Shown: piece after piece, positions 41,622 to 49,879 of the stretch
Numbering within the stretch: the stretch's first letter is position 1
Layout of the letters: every line of letters begins with the position of its first letter
Assembly (NCBI GenBank): GCA_030682375.1
Contig: JAUXOL010000022.1
Location: 62,001 to 126,000, forward strand
Length of the DNA: 64,000 bases
Origin: Gallionella sp.
GTDB lineage: Bacteria; Pseudomonadota; Gammaproteobacteria; Burkholderiales; Gallionellaceae
Direction: 5' to 3'
Program-made: the position numbers and the translations under genes
The notes under the pieces: model-generated
What the model was told of the DNA's origin: nothing
The model's input: the letters and a program-made list of their open reading frames with translations, nothing else
Database searches by the model: none

Positions 41622-42041
41622 CTAGCGTGCATCGATAGCAGCCCAATGACTACCCATTCCGGGCTCCAGGTAGCGCCCCTTGGTTTTTACCGTATGCAGC
41701 GCATCGACAAGAACCGCGGGCAGGCAGTTCTTCGAGACAAATCCGGCCGCACCCGCCTTTAAGACTTCCACGACAGTCGATGTGCTGTTATGCGCGCTGA
41801 GTACCAATATGGGAAGTGATGGGTAAGCTCGTTTTACACATTGAATGAGTTCCGCCCCGCAGATACCGGGCATTTGCAAATCCATCATCAACAGATTGAC
41901 TTCCGCGGAATGAAGCTTATCGAGCATTTCTGCGCCAGAGCCAGCTTCAGCGACAATGCGGATATTGGGCTGAACGGAAAGAAACTGCCGAATTGCACTG
42001 CGAACCATTTCATGGTCATCGGTGATCATTAAATCAATCAT
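41622..42041 (-). CDS. NarL-type response regulator lacking its DNA-binding domain
   Basis: This 139-residue protein is a receiver of the NarL/FixJ type: MIDLMITDDHEMVRSAI, phosphoacceptor Asp in LLMMDLQMPGICGAEL, and LVLSAHNSTSTVVEVLKAGAAGFVSKN. In normal members a linker and LuxR-type helix-turn-helix bring the length to about 210 residues. Here the frame stops after GRYLEPGMGSHWAAIDAR, where the family would continue YLSPEIA.... Reading the next 100 bases in all three frames shows no helix-turn-helix, so the end is lost rather than frameshifted. It may be a decaying gene or a receiver-only protein serving the neighbouring diguanylate cyclase. Confidence 0.78.
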   Translation of the reverse strand: MIDLMITDDHEMVRSAIRQFLSVQPNIRIVAEAGSGAEMLDKLHSAEVNLLMMDLQMPGICGAELIQCVKRAYPSLPILVLSAHNSTSTVVEVLKAGAAGFVSKNCLPAVLVDALHTVKTKGRYLEPGMGSHWAAIDAR

Positions 42042-42225
42042 GATTTCGCTTTCTTTGCTGCAGCCGATAGAGTGATTTAAGTCTATCGATCTCAATGTGA
42101 AATTGAAATCAGATTGCGACGATCAACTTAGGGAATTACCGATTGACTTTGAATGGTCGTGGGGTGAACTCGGGATTTCTCATTCACGGCCACCCAGCTG
42201 AAAATGCACGAAAGATATTCGACGG

Positions 42226-43614
42226 CTAATCCGGATCGAAAAACCGAACGACATTACGCCCGGCTTCTTTCGCTTGGTACATCGCCATATCAGCCCACTT
42301 TAAAATATCTTCCTTGCTGTATATGTGATTGCAAAACATCACCACGCCTATACTGGCCGAACATCGATGTGAAATGAGCGCCTCTCCGATTCCATCCGGA
42401 ACGGTTAGCTCGTAAGGTTTGCTTAAAGTAGTCAATATTTTTTCAGCAACCTTTTGAGCATGAGATGTGGCTTCGACCTTGTTTTTTTCCAGCTCGCCAA
42501 GAATCACCACGAACTCATCGCCCCCGAAGCGAGCAACAGTGTCCATTTCGCGCACGCTATTCAGAAGTCTTTGCGATACTTCAATAAGCAACAAGTCACC
42601 TACGTCATGCCCATGCTGGTCATTCAACGGCTTGAAGTTGTCCAGATCCATAAACATGACGGCACCGTATCTGCCGGTACGTTTGCTCAACGCAAGTGCT
42701 CTGTTCAAGCGATCGTTCAGCATGCTGCGGTTCGGCAGATTTGTCAGAACATCATAAAAAGCCAAGTGACGAATTCGCTCCTCCGCTAGCTTGCGATCAG
42801 TAATGTCTTCAAAGACCGTCACAAATTGTTCGTCCGCAGGGGAGAACACATTGATGAGGAAGTGCTTGTTGAGTGGCGCGAAATATTGATCGAACTTGAT
42901 CGACTGCTTGGAGTGGGCCACTGCCGCATATATATCCAAAAAAGGCGCCGGCTCTGAACCATATGCCTGAGATGCAAGCGCGCCGACAACTGCAAGTCTG
43001 CTGAGCCCGGTTTGAGTTTCGAATGCGGGATTCACATCCAAGATCAGATAATCTATCGGTTGGCCTTTGTCGTCATAAATGACTTGATGGACGGCCATTC
43101 CTTCGGACATTGAAACAAACAGCGAATGAAAACGTTCGCTACTTTCTTTCTCAATAGCTTGAGCCAACTTGCGCTCTGAAATATCTTCAAACAATGCGTA
43201 AACGCCTTGCAGCAATCCGTTTTGAATCGGGAAGGCGCTAACAAGAATCCAGGTGTGTTTATCTAGCTTTGGACTGTAGACGCCCATTACAACATCGCGG
43301 ACTGGCTGTGCGGTTCTAAGTGCCACCATGGCAGGATGCTCCTCGCCGGGCCAGGGTGTGCCGTCTTCATGTATTGCGTGCCAACGAGGATCAACTGATT
43401 GAACACCGCGCATCTGGTCGAAAGACAGGCCAAGAATGTGCTCAGCTGCCGGATTGGCCGTGATTATCTGGCCCAGCTTGTTCTGAAAAACAATACCGAT
43501 GGGAAGCGTGTTGAATAGATCGGTGCTGTATGGGAATTGAACCTTATCGAGATGACTCGACTGATTCCTTGGCTTGCCATTCCGGAGTGCATTCATGTTG
43601 CAATTCCATTGCAT
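42226..43614 (-). CDS. PAS-PAS-GGDEF diguanylate cyclase
   Basis: This 462-residue soluble protein has two PAS domains (about residues 28-150 and 155-285: LPIGIVFQNKLGQIITANPAAEHILG; SLFVSMSEGMAVHQVIYDD) and a GGDEF domain (about 290-460: DVLTNLPNRSMLNDRL, active site FGGDEF, inhibitory site REMD). The first PAS carries WPGEEHPAMVALRTAQPVRDVVMGV, a pattern common in cyclases of this group. The GGDEF part resembles that of the gene at 37.9 kb. The ATG at 43614 is used; ATG 43596 is an alternative. It lies about 185 bases upstream of the truncated response regulator on the same strand. Confidence 0.9.
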   Translation of the reverse strand: MQWNCNMNALRNGKPRNQSSHLDKVQFPYSTDLFNTLPIGIVFQNKLGQIITANPAAEHILGLSFDQMRGVQSVDPRWHAIHEDGTPWPGEEHPAMVALRTAQPVRDVVMGVYSPKLDKHTWILVSAFPIQNGLLQGVYALFEDISERKLAQAIEKESSERFHSLFVSMSEGMAVHQVIYDDKGQPIDYLILDVNPAFETQTGLSRLAVVGALASQAYGSEPAPFLDIYAAVAHSKQSIKFDQYFAPLNKHFLINVFSPADEQFVTVFEDITDRKLAEERIRHLAFYDVLTNLPNRSMLNDRLNRALALSKRTGRYGAVMFMDLDNFKPLNDQHGHDVGDLLLIEVSQRLLNSVREMDTVARFGGDEFVVILGELEKNKVEATSHAQKVAEKILTTLSKPYELTVPDGIGEALISHRCSASIGVVMFCNHIYSKEDILKWADMAMYQAKEAGRNVVRFFDPD

Positions 43615-44414
43615 ATGCTGAACGGGGCGATTGATTTGTTATCTCCGCGACGGGCGTTTCGCTGATGTAGCGATATTCCCGTAACTGCCCAAAAAATGTC
43701 AGCGTGGTCAAACCACGCTCCGCTGCAGGATGGGAGTAAATCCCCCCGATGTGCATTTGTTGCGAGACAACTCTCTTGCTCGTACCGCACTGGCAAAAAA
43801 ATGGGGGGCCGAAATGACCACCCTAGTGTTTGGAGGAGAGTATGAAAGGCTCTGGCAGAAACCTTTGCCGATATCACTCGATGTGCATTCTATCGTCGGC
43901 CTGGCAAATGTATATATGCCGAAATGCATAGACCTATCGACCTAGGAATTCCCCTAGGATGCACCTTCAAGCGAAACTCACCGCACTATGCAGATGATTC
44001 AGAATTTCTCGCACCTGGCGCATAACAGATGCATGAAGTGCGGGCTACAACTTAAGACTGGATCTCAAAATCGGTAGTTCGGGAACCGATACCGGATGAT
44101 TACTCGGGACGAGCGAAACGGATCGTTGCGAATGACCTCATTAGGGCGATGCACTGACGGACAAACAACGACTCGGTTCACTTTATCTGCCTGACTCAAC
44201 GCATCAACCCAAAGACTACTCAACCATCACGGAGGCATTGGTCAAAATCACACTGAAACCACACAAACCCAAGAACTCGCAGTCACAGAATAGGCACGGC
44301 AAAATTTCGGCATATTCTTAACTGACGTATCCATTCGAGTAAATCCATCTGGAGTATAGGTAACCTTAGAGATGAAGTCCTTAAATGTGCGGCCGCACGC
44401 TTCGCATCCGGCTC
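43615..44414. other. 800-base region without a recognised gene, AT-richer than its surroundings
   Basis: No frame here shows a known domain or a convincing ribosome site. The DNA is visibly more AT-rich than its flanks. A partial frame at 44248-44436 (minus) contains CxxGCxxC-like residues (DGCLRAGCEACGRTF) but overlaps the radical-SAM fragment in another frame. A palindromic CCTAGGAATTCCCCTAGG stretch lies at about 43943. The region looks like decayed or acquired sequence that interrupts the fragment at 44415-44546. Confidence 0.55.
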
Positions 44415-44546
44415 TCAGGCATCCGTCGACACGCAATGCTTGCAGCGTATCGAGCAGCCCTGCACCTGGAGCCCGATGCGCCGACTCGGACCGAGTACGG
44501 TCACGCGGCTATGCGCCTTGTTGAGCTGGAGAGTTGGCACCTTCAT
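44415..44546 (-). pseudogene. Truncated radical-SAM activating-enzyme fragment
   Basis: A 43-codon frame from the ATG at 44546 reads MKVPTLQLNKAHSRVTV and LGPSRRIGLQVQGCSIRCKHC, then stops. The LGPxRRxxLxVQGCxxxCxxC pattern with a CX3CX2C iron-sulfur motif is the N-terminal signature of the NrdG-like 4Fe-4S single-cluster activase family, whose members are about 180-250 residues long. The rest is missing: the frame ends at the boundary with the AT-richer segment. It starts 21 bases after the metallophosphoesterase stop on the same strand, so it was probably the second gene of that operon. Confidence 0.72.
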
Positions 44547-44567
44547 GGCCGGCGCGCTACGCGCCCG

Positions 44568-45725
44568 TCATCTTGGCAGGAATAGCTCTTGCCTGGCCCG
44601 CAGCGTGGTGACACCGTCCTTCTGTTCGAAATACGGATCGTTGATGGGGCGGCCGTAACTCTTCGCCGCAATCCTGCCGTCGCGCAGTATCTCGACCATT
44701 GTGTAGCCGAAATAGGCGTCCTTGCCGCGCCAGGTGCTTTCGGGCGGGCTGCCTCCGTTGCCCGCGACGACCTGCGGCACCTTGCCGGTGTAATCGCCGA
44801 AAGTCAGTCCCGGCGCGAATCTCCACTCGTGGGCGTGAGCGGCGAGATAGGCGCGCACCTTTGTGGCGGAGCCGTCACCAGCCGGATCGTTCAGCAGCCT
44901 GTAGAGGGCTTCCGCCTGTTCCGGCCGGATCGCCGGATTGCCGGGATCCTCGTGATCGTCGGCGGCAGCGTTTTGCAGCGGCTTGTGTCCCATCACGAAC
45001 ACATGGCGGATCGTCTTGTCCTTCTGCGCCTTGCGCAACTGCTTGCCCAGCCAGTACATCGGTACGTCGCCTATGGTGTATGAATCGATCATCGTATCGG
45101 TGTTGAGCACAACGAACAGCACATCCTCGTTGCGGAAGCTGTAGCTCAGCCGCGTCTCGTCGACCAGCAGCCCGTCCGCGCCGCCCTTTTTTGGGCCGTT
45201 GTGGCCGGCGATGAAATCGTATCCGGCCGGGTTGTTTTCCATGAACTCCTGCCAGTAGCGATAGGCCGGCGGATTGGGACACTGCCAGTATTTACAGACG
45301 TCGCTATCTTCCTTGTTCACCAGTAACTCGTGATTGCCCGTGAAGGCCACCATCGGCACACCCTTCGCGACCAGCGGATTCTTCTGCGGATCGGCGGCAA
45401 GCTCCACCCAGGCGTCAAGCTGCTTTGCCAGCGTCTTCGTACCCGGCTTCTTGCCCTTGACGATGTCCCCCGCGAGGAACAGCAAGCGCGGCAACACGGG
45501 CTGCGCTGCGATGTCGCGGAAAGACTGCAGCAGCTGCGCCTCGTTCGCCGTGCTGGTGAATCCGGTGGCGTCGACACCCTCCTTGTTCAGCCGGTTGCAG
45601 CCGAAGAAGGCGAAGGAATAAATCGCGGCATCGTCCGCCCCGGGATTCGCGGCGGCAGCGCTGCCGCACAGACAGCCCAGGCCGACCAGCGCGGCCAGCA
45701 TTGAATGTTTGAATGTGCGCATCAT
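44568..45725 (-). CDS. Exported metallophosphoesterase
   Basis: This 385-residue secreted protein has a signal peptide (FKHSMLAALVGLGCLCGSAAA) and a calcineurin-like phosphoesterase domain. The metal-binding motifs visible are LFLAGDIVKGKK (GD), AFTGNHELLV (GNHE), VFVMGHKPL (GH) and AYLAAHAHEW (HAH); the first DxH block is replaced by FFGCNRLN. The substrate is unknown; exported relatives act on phosphomonoesters or nucleotides. The tandem ATGs at 45725 and 45722 follow GAGGGATCAC. The transposase remnant ends directly upstream, so the original promoter may have been replaced. Confidence 0.85.
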   Translation of the reverse strand: MMRTFKHSMLAALVGLGCLCGSAAAANPGADDAAIYSFAFFGCNRLNKEGVDATGFTSTANEAQLLQSFRDIAAQPVLPRLLFLAGDIVKGKKPGTKTLAKQLDAWVELAADPQKNPLVAKGVPMVAFTGNHELLVNKEDSDVCKYWQCPNPPAYRYWQEFMENNPAGYDFIAGHNGPKKGGADGLLVDETRLSYSFRNEDVLFVVLNTDTMIDSYTIGDVPMYWLGKQLRKAQKDKTIRHVFVMGHKPLQNAAADDHEDPGNPAIRPEQAEALYRLLNDPAGDGSATKVRAYLAAHAHEWRFAPGLTFGDYTGKVPQVVAGNGGSPPESTWRGKDAYFGYTMVEILRDGRIAAKSYGRPINDPYFEQKDGVTTLRARQELFLPR

Positions 45726-45771
45726 GTGATCCCTCGTCCCGGGAAAAGCCCGGCTGGCGCAACGATACCAA

Positions 45772-45960
45772 AAACCCAGGGCCGTTGTCGCTGCGGATGT
45801 GCTCCGGGATTCCATGCACGATCATGGCATTGGCCAACTGCTCAATCACGACATCTGCCCCGATGTGCCATGCGCAATGGATGATCAAACAGATACAGCT
45901 GAACTTATCGATCATCGTCAGCATCCTGATCTTGCGACCGTATGGCCCCAAAGCCGAGTA
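45772..45960 (-). pseudogene. IS3-type transposase remnant
   Basis: The minus strand encodes YGRKIRMLTMIDKFSCICLI..., then ...VIEQLANAMIVHGIPEHIR and SDNGPGF. This is the middle of an rve integrase domain as in IS3-family OrfB (GRxxRxLxxIDxxxRECLxI...GxPxxIRSDNGPEF). Only about 60 residues are left; the final Glu of the DNGPEF motif is Gly, and there is no start, first catalytic Asp block or C-terminal end. Upstream the frame may run to about 46026 with weaker similarity. No inverted terminal repeats or target duplication were found. Confidence 0.78.
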
Positions 45961-46021
45961 GCAGACATTCACCGCAATGGCGCCCAGCTTTATCTGTTCG
46001 ACCGGCGTATAGACCGGCAAG

Positions 46022-46059
46022 AAAAAAGGCTTGATTCTCATGAGAATCAAGCCTTTTTT
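46022..46059 (-). terminator. Bidirectional intrinsic terminator after tRNA-Arg
   Basis: AAAAAAGGCTTGATTCTCA is followed by its exact complement, giving a 38-base perfect palindrome ending in six T on either strand. It begins six bases after the tRNA 3' end and can stop transcription in both directions, including read-through from the transposase remnant side. Confidence 0.92.
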
Positions 46060-46064
46060 GAAGG

Positions 46065-46141
46065 TGGCGCGCTCGGCGGGAGTCGAACCCACGACCCTTG
46101 GCTTCGGAAACCAATACTCTATCCAGCTGAGCTACGAGCGC
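46065..46141 (-). tRNA. tRNA-Arg (anticodon CCG)
   Basis: The 77-base gene folds as a complete cloverleaf with acceptor stem GCGCTCG/CGAGCGC, D-arm GCTCAGCTGGATAGAGT, anticodon arm TTGGT-TTCCGAA-GCCAA, T-arm GTGGG-TTCGACT-CCCGC and an encoded GCCA end. The anticodon CCG reads the Arg codon CGG. It has its own promoter upstream and a strong terminator downstream. The transposase remnant close to its 3' side fits the known preference of mobile DNA for tRNA genes. Confidence 0.96.
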
Positions 46142-46158
46142 GTACTTTGGAGGCGCGC

Positions 46159-46188
46159 AGCATAGCGGTTTTTACCCGCCCAGTCCAA
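46159..46188 (-). promoter_or_regulatory. Promoter of tRNA-Arg
   Basis: On the minus strand, TTGGAC (46188-46183) and TATGCT (46164-46159) are separated by 18 bases and lie 18 bases before the mature tRNA 5' end. Both hexamers are close to the sigma-70 consensus. Confidence 0.65.
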
Positions 46189-46228
46189 CGAAAGCCGGCT
46201 CCAACGCAATAGCCCGGCTCCAGCGCAA

Positions 46229-46540
46229 TCAGCCAGAAATACAGGCCAGCCCCTGCGAATGGCACACATAGCCCTTGGCGTAAATCAGCGCGACCCATAA
46301 CCAGAAAAGCAGAAAGAAGCTGACCAGCCCGAGATGCTGGTCGGCGACGAGGCGTGGCGTGATGGCGCGCGCGATTTTAAGGATGGGGGCGGTGACGATC
46401 TGCAGCAGGCGGTAGACGAAGTTTTCATGGCGTGTGCGACCGGACAGCAAGGCGACCAGGCCTTGGGCGAGCAACGCCATCACGGCGATTTCCACCAGCG
46501 CCTTGAGCGCGCTGACGATGAACAATTCGATGGAGAACAT
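46229..46540 (-). CDS. Small membrane protein of unknown function
   Basis: This 103-residue protein has hydrophobic segments at about residues 5-35 (ELFIVSALKALVEIAVMALLAQ...) and 74-92 (LVSFFLLFWLWVALIYAKG), with a basic loop between them (SGRTRHENFVYRLLQIVTAPILKIARAITPRLV). The FVYRLLQIVTAPxxxxxRxxTPR stretch recalls YggT-type membrane proteins, but the match is weak. The ATG at 46540 is preferred to a TTG three codons earlier and has GGAGAA upstream. Function unknown. Confidence 0.65.
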   Translation of the reverse strand: MFSIELFIVSALKALVEIAVMALLAQGLVALLSGRTRHENFVYRLLQIVTAPILKIARAITPRLVADQHLGLVSFFLLFWLWVALIYAKGYVCHSQGLACISG

Positions 46541-46633
46541 GTCATCCAACCAATATTGGAGTAAGGCGGAAGTTTAACGCTTTCGGCCTTAGCTGCTTCC
46601 TGAATGAATGATTCGATATTCCGTTTTCCCGGA

Positions 46634-48721
46634 TCAGGCAGCTCCGGTCTTGATGCCGCCTTCCGGATTCGGGTAGCGCACATGGTCCACCAGTTCCTGC
46701 ATCTCCTTGTCCGGCGCGGCGGTGAGCAGACTGCCGACGATCACACCGGCGAAACCGGCCGCCATGCCGAAGATGCCGCCGGAGATCGGGTTGATGCCCC
46801 ACCACAGCGGTGCATTTACGCCGAAGAACGGATAGGTCGTGTACATGTAGTACATGCAGACGCCGAGGCCGCCGACCATGCCCACGACCGCACCGGCCTT
46901 GTTGGCGCGCTTCCAGAATACGCCCAGCACCAGCGCGGGGAAGAATGCGGAGGCCGCCAGCGAGAACGACACTCCGACCAGCAACAATATGTCTCCCGGC
47001 TTGAGCGAGGTGACGTATGCGGCGAACACCGCGACGATCAGCAGCAGCCCCTTGGAGATCATCAGGCGGCGGGCCGTCGATGCCTGCGGATCGACCATCT
47101 TGAAATACACGTCGTGCGACAGCGCGTTGGCGATGGTCAGCAGCAGACCGTCCGCGGTGGAGAGCGCAGCAGCCAGACCGCCCGCCGCAACCAGCGCGGT
47201 GACCACGTAAGGCAGGCCGGAGATCTCCGGCGTCGCCAGCATGATCAGGTCGCCGCCCATGGTGATCTCGGCCAGCTGCACGATGCCGTCCATGTTGATG
47301 TCGGTGACGCTCATCAGCGTCTTGTCCACGGCGGCCCAGGCGGAGACCCAGCTCGGCAATTCGGAAAAACTGGAACCCACCAGCAGGGTGTAGACGTCGT
47401 ACTTGGCCAGCACTGCCAGCGCCGGCACGGTGATGTAAAGCAGCGTGATGAACAGCAGCGACCAGAATACCGACTGGCGCGCCTCGCCTACAGAAGGCGT
47501 GGTATAGAAGCGCGTCAGGATATGCGGTAGCGCGGCGGTGCCTACCATCAGGCACAACACCAATGCGAGGAAGTTCTTGCGCTTGTTGTCGCTCTCCGCT
47601 TCGTCCTTGCCGACAAAGGGCTCGGCATGGGCCGGGATAGGCGCGGCCTTGGCCTTGGCCGCATCGGCGGCCTTCTTCCATGCCGCGCGAGCCGCCGCCA
47701 CATCGGCGGGGAACGTGGCCACCGCCCGATCGGCCGCCGCAACCGCTGCGGGATCGGCTCCGGGCCTGGCTCTCAACTCGGCGGCCGCCTTAACCACCCG
47801 GCTTCTTTCTTCGGCCAGCCAGACATCGCCGCCGGTCGCCAGCGCCTGCAGCCTGGCCTCGGCCGTTTCGCGCTTCTGCATGAAGATCGCACGGACTTCC
47901 GCCTCGCGCGCGCCGTCCGGCGTGGCCGGGTCGTTCAGCGCCTGCTCGCGCGCGGTGACTTTTTCCAGCACATAGCCGTAAGCGACTTGCGGCACCGGGT
48001 TGCCGGTGTGCTTCACCGACAGCCAGATCACCGGGATCATGTAGGCGACGATCAGGATCACGTATTGAGCCACCTGCGTCCAGGTCACCGCGCGCATGCC
48101 GCCGAGGAAGGAACACAGCAGGATGCTGCCCAGGCCGACGAACACGCCGACGCCGAATTCAAGCCCGGTGAAGCGGCTGACGATCAGCCCCACGCCGTAG
48201 ATCTGCGCGATCACATAGGTGAACGAACACAGGATCGCGGCGAACACGCCGATGGAACGCGGAAGGTTGCCGCCGTAGCGCGCGCCGAGGAAATCGGGAA
48301 TGGTGAACTGGCCGAACTTGCGCAGGTAAGGTGCGAGCAACAGCGCCACCAGGCAGTAGCCGCCGGTCCAGCCCATCAAGAAGGCGAGGCCGTCGTAACC
48401 GGACAGGTACAGCGTGCCGGCCAGGCCGATGAAACTGGCGGCCGACATCCAGTCCGCGGCGGTCGCCATGCCGTTGAACAAGGCGGGCACGCGCCGTCCG
48501 GCGACATAGTATTCGGCGACGTCCGAGGTTCTCGACAGGATGCCGATGCCCGCATACAGCAACACCGTCGCGCCAAGGAAGATGTAACCCAGCATCACGT
48601 TCGGCACGCCCATCTGTTCGAGGATGGCCAGCATGACGACGAAACCGATGAAGCCGCCGGTATACAAGGTGTAGTGGCGCTTGAGCTGCGTGACGAAGCG
48701 CCCCTGGGTCGTGCCGGACAT
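46634..48721 (-). CDS. Sodium:solute symporter (acetate-permease-like, VC_2705-type)
   Basis: This 695-residue inner-membrane symporter of the SSS family has about 13 membrane helices. Family motifs include YYVAGRRVPALFNGMATAADWMSAASFIGLAG, GWTGGYCLVALLLAPYLRKFG and LAAALSTADGLLLTIANALSHD. Between helices there is a long Ala-rich charged insertion (about residues 250-375, predicted helical) and a loop with an EF-hand-like DINMDGIVQLAE. Relatives carry acetate or other short carboxylates with Na+; the substrate here is not shown. Its start overlaps the stop of the DUF4212 gene, the usual partner of this subfamily. Confidence 0.9.
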   Translation of the reverse strand: MSGTTQGRFVTQLKRHYTLYTGGFIGFVVMLAILEQMGVPNVMLGYIFLGATVLLYAGIGILSRTSDVAEYYVAGRRVPALFNGMATAADWMSAASFIGLAGTLYLSGYDGLAFLMGWTGGYCLVALLLAPYLRKFGQFTIPDFLGARYGGNLPRSIGVFAAILCSFTYVIAQIYGVGLIVSRFTGLEFGVGVFVGLGSILLCSFLGGMRAVTWTQVAQYVILIVAYMIPVIWLSVKHTGNPVPQVAYGYVLEKVTAREQALNDPATPDGAREAEVRAIFMQKRETAEARLQALATGGDVWLAEERSRVVKAAAELRARPGADPAAVAAADRAVATFPADVAAARAAWKKAADAAKAKAAPIPAHAEPFVGKDEAESDNKRKNFLALVLCLMVGTAALPHILTRFYTTPSVGEARQSVFWSLLFITLLYITVPALAVLAKYDVYTLLVGSSFSELPSWVSAWAAVDKTLMSVTDINMDGIVQLAEITMGGDLIMLATPEISGLPYVVTALVAAGGLAAALSTADGLLLTIANALSHDVYFKMVDPQASTARRLMISKGLLLIVAVFAAYVTSLKPGDILLLVGVSFSLAASAFFPALVLGVFWKRANKAGAVVGMVGGLGVCMYYMYTTYPFFGVNAPLWWGINPISGGIFGMAAGFAGVIVGSLLTAAPDKEMQELVDHVRYPNPEGGIKTGAA

Positions 48722-48984
48722 CAGCGCTCCCCTTCCTGCGCCGCGTATTCGCGATCCAGCTTGTCCATGCGCCAGGCGTAATATCCGACCACGGCCACGT
48801 AGATCAGCAGCGCGCCCTGCGCGCCCATGTAGAACGGCAACGGGAAGCCGAGGAAGGTCAGGGATTGCAAGTCTCGCGCGAACCAGCCGACGACGAAGGT
48901 CGCAACGAACCAGATCGCCAGCAGCATCCCGGTCAGCTGGAGATTCTTTTTCCAGTAGCGGCGCTGCTTTTCGGCAAGCTGCAT
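48721..48984 (-). CDS. DUF4212 small subunit of the symporter
   Basis: This 87-residue protein has two membrane helices (about residues 17-38 and 50-72) around a segment with WFARDLQSLTFLGFPLPFYMGAQGALLIYVAVVGYYAWRMDKLDREY. This matches the DUF4212 family, which is always next to VC_2705-type symporters and probably forms a complex with them. The ATG at 48984 has GGGAGAAT directly upstream; ATG 49011 in frame is less likely. TGA and ATG overlap by one base with the symporter gene. Confidence 0.9.
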   Translation of the reverse strand: MQLAEKQRRYWKKNLQLTGMLLAIWFVATFVVGWFARDLQSLTFLGFPLPFYMGAQGALLIYVAVVGYYAWRMDKLDREYAAQEGER

Positions 48985-49125
48985 ATTCTCCCTTTTAACC
49001 AGATCAGGCATGGGCCGCAGTATATCGCGGATGCCGCACCGCGGCCTTGTCCGGAAGTAAACGCCGCGCGGATTCGACATGCGTTTTGACATTTCCCTCC
49101 CGCCAATTAGAATCGGCCACCACAA

Positions 49126-49163
49126 GCGGCAGGCTCGCTCCATACCATGAGCGAGCCTGCCGC
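49126..49163. promoter_or_regulatory. 15-bp inverted repeat in the DUF4212/response-regulator divergent region
   Basis: GCGGCAGGCTCGCTC and its exact complement are separated by 8 bases. The element lies 29 bases before the response-regulator start and 142 bases from the divergent DUF4212 start. No T-run follows. It could be an operator or a leader hairpin of the response-regulator transcript. Confidence 0.5.
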
Positions 49164-49192
49164 CACGACCTTACGCGGAACCTGAGACCACC

Positions 49193-49864
49193 ATGCGGAT
49201 ACTGATTGCGGAAGACGACGAAGTGCTGGCCGACGGACTGAGCCGCTCGATGCGCCAGTCCGGTTATGCGGTGGATCGCGTCGGCACCGGACTGGAGGCG
49301 GATTCGATACTGCGCGGCGAGCAGCCTTACGACTTGATCATCCTCGACCTCGGGCTGCCCCAGATGGACGGGTTCGCCGTGCTGCGCAACCTGCGCGAAC
49401 GCAACCAGCACGCCCCCGTGATCATCCTCACCGCACGCGACAGCGTCGGGGATCGCGTCAAGGGACTCGATCTCGGCGCAGACGATTATCTGGTCAAACC
49501 GTTCAGCCTGGAAGAACTGGAAGCGCGCGTGCGCGCGCTGCTGCGACGCGGCCAGTGCGGCACCAACCCGATGCTCTGCTGCGGCTCGCTGAGCTTCGAC
49601 AGCGTCGGCCGCCGCGCCTCCATCAACGGCCAGCCGCTTGAACTGACCTCGCGCGAAGTGAGCCTGCTGGAAGCGCTGATGCTGCGCGCCGGAAAAGTGG
49701 TCAGCAAGGAGCAGTTGCTGGAACGGCTGTACAGCTATTCCGAAGAGGCCAGCAACAACGCCATCGAAGTCTACATACACCGCCTGAGGAAAAAGACCGC
49801 GCCCGCGGGCGTATCGATCCGCACCATACGCGGCCTGGGCTACATCATCGACAACCAGCCCTGA
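49193..49864 (+). CDS. OmpR/QseB-type response regulator
   Basis: This 223-residue regulator has a receiver (residues 1-115: MRILIAEDDEVLADGL, phosphoacceptor in LIILDLGLPQMDGF, Lys in YLVKPFS) and an OmpR-type winged helix (about 128-220: LELTSREVSLLEALM, ASNNAIEVYIHRLRKK, IRTIRGLGYII). The sequence is closest in pattern to QseB/PmrA-type regulators, which bind direct repeats of half-sites 11 bp apart. Its kinase gene follows 15 bases later. Its position between the two symporter operons makes sodium-coupled uptake the obvious target. Confidence 0.93.
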   Translation: MRILIAEDDEVLADGLSRSMRQSGYAVDRVGTGLEADSILRGEQPYDLIILDLGLPQMDGFAVLRNLRERNQHAPVIILTARDSVGDRVKGLDLGADDYLVKPFSLEELEARVRALLRRGQCGTNPMLCCGSLSFDSVGRRASINGQPLELTSREVSLLEALMLRAGKVVSKEQLLERLYSYSEEASNNAIEVYIHRLRKKTAPAGVSIRTIRGLGYIIDNQP

Positions 49865-49879
49865 TCGCCGTTCGCCGCA

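Noticed and set aside
43730-43945. A 71-codon plus-strand frame in the AT-rich gap
   Set aside because: It has no recognisable domain, no ribosome site and mixed composition; competing frames of similar size lie on the other strand.
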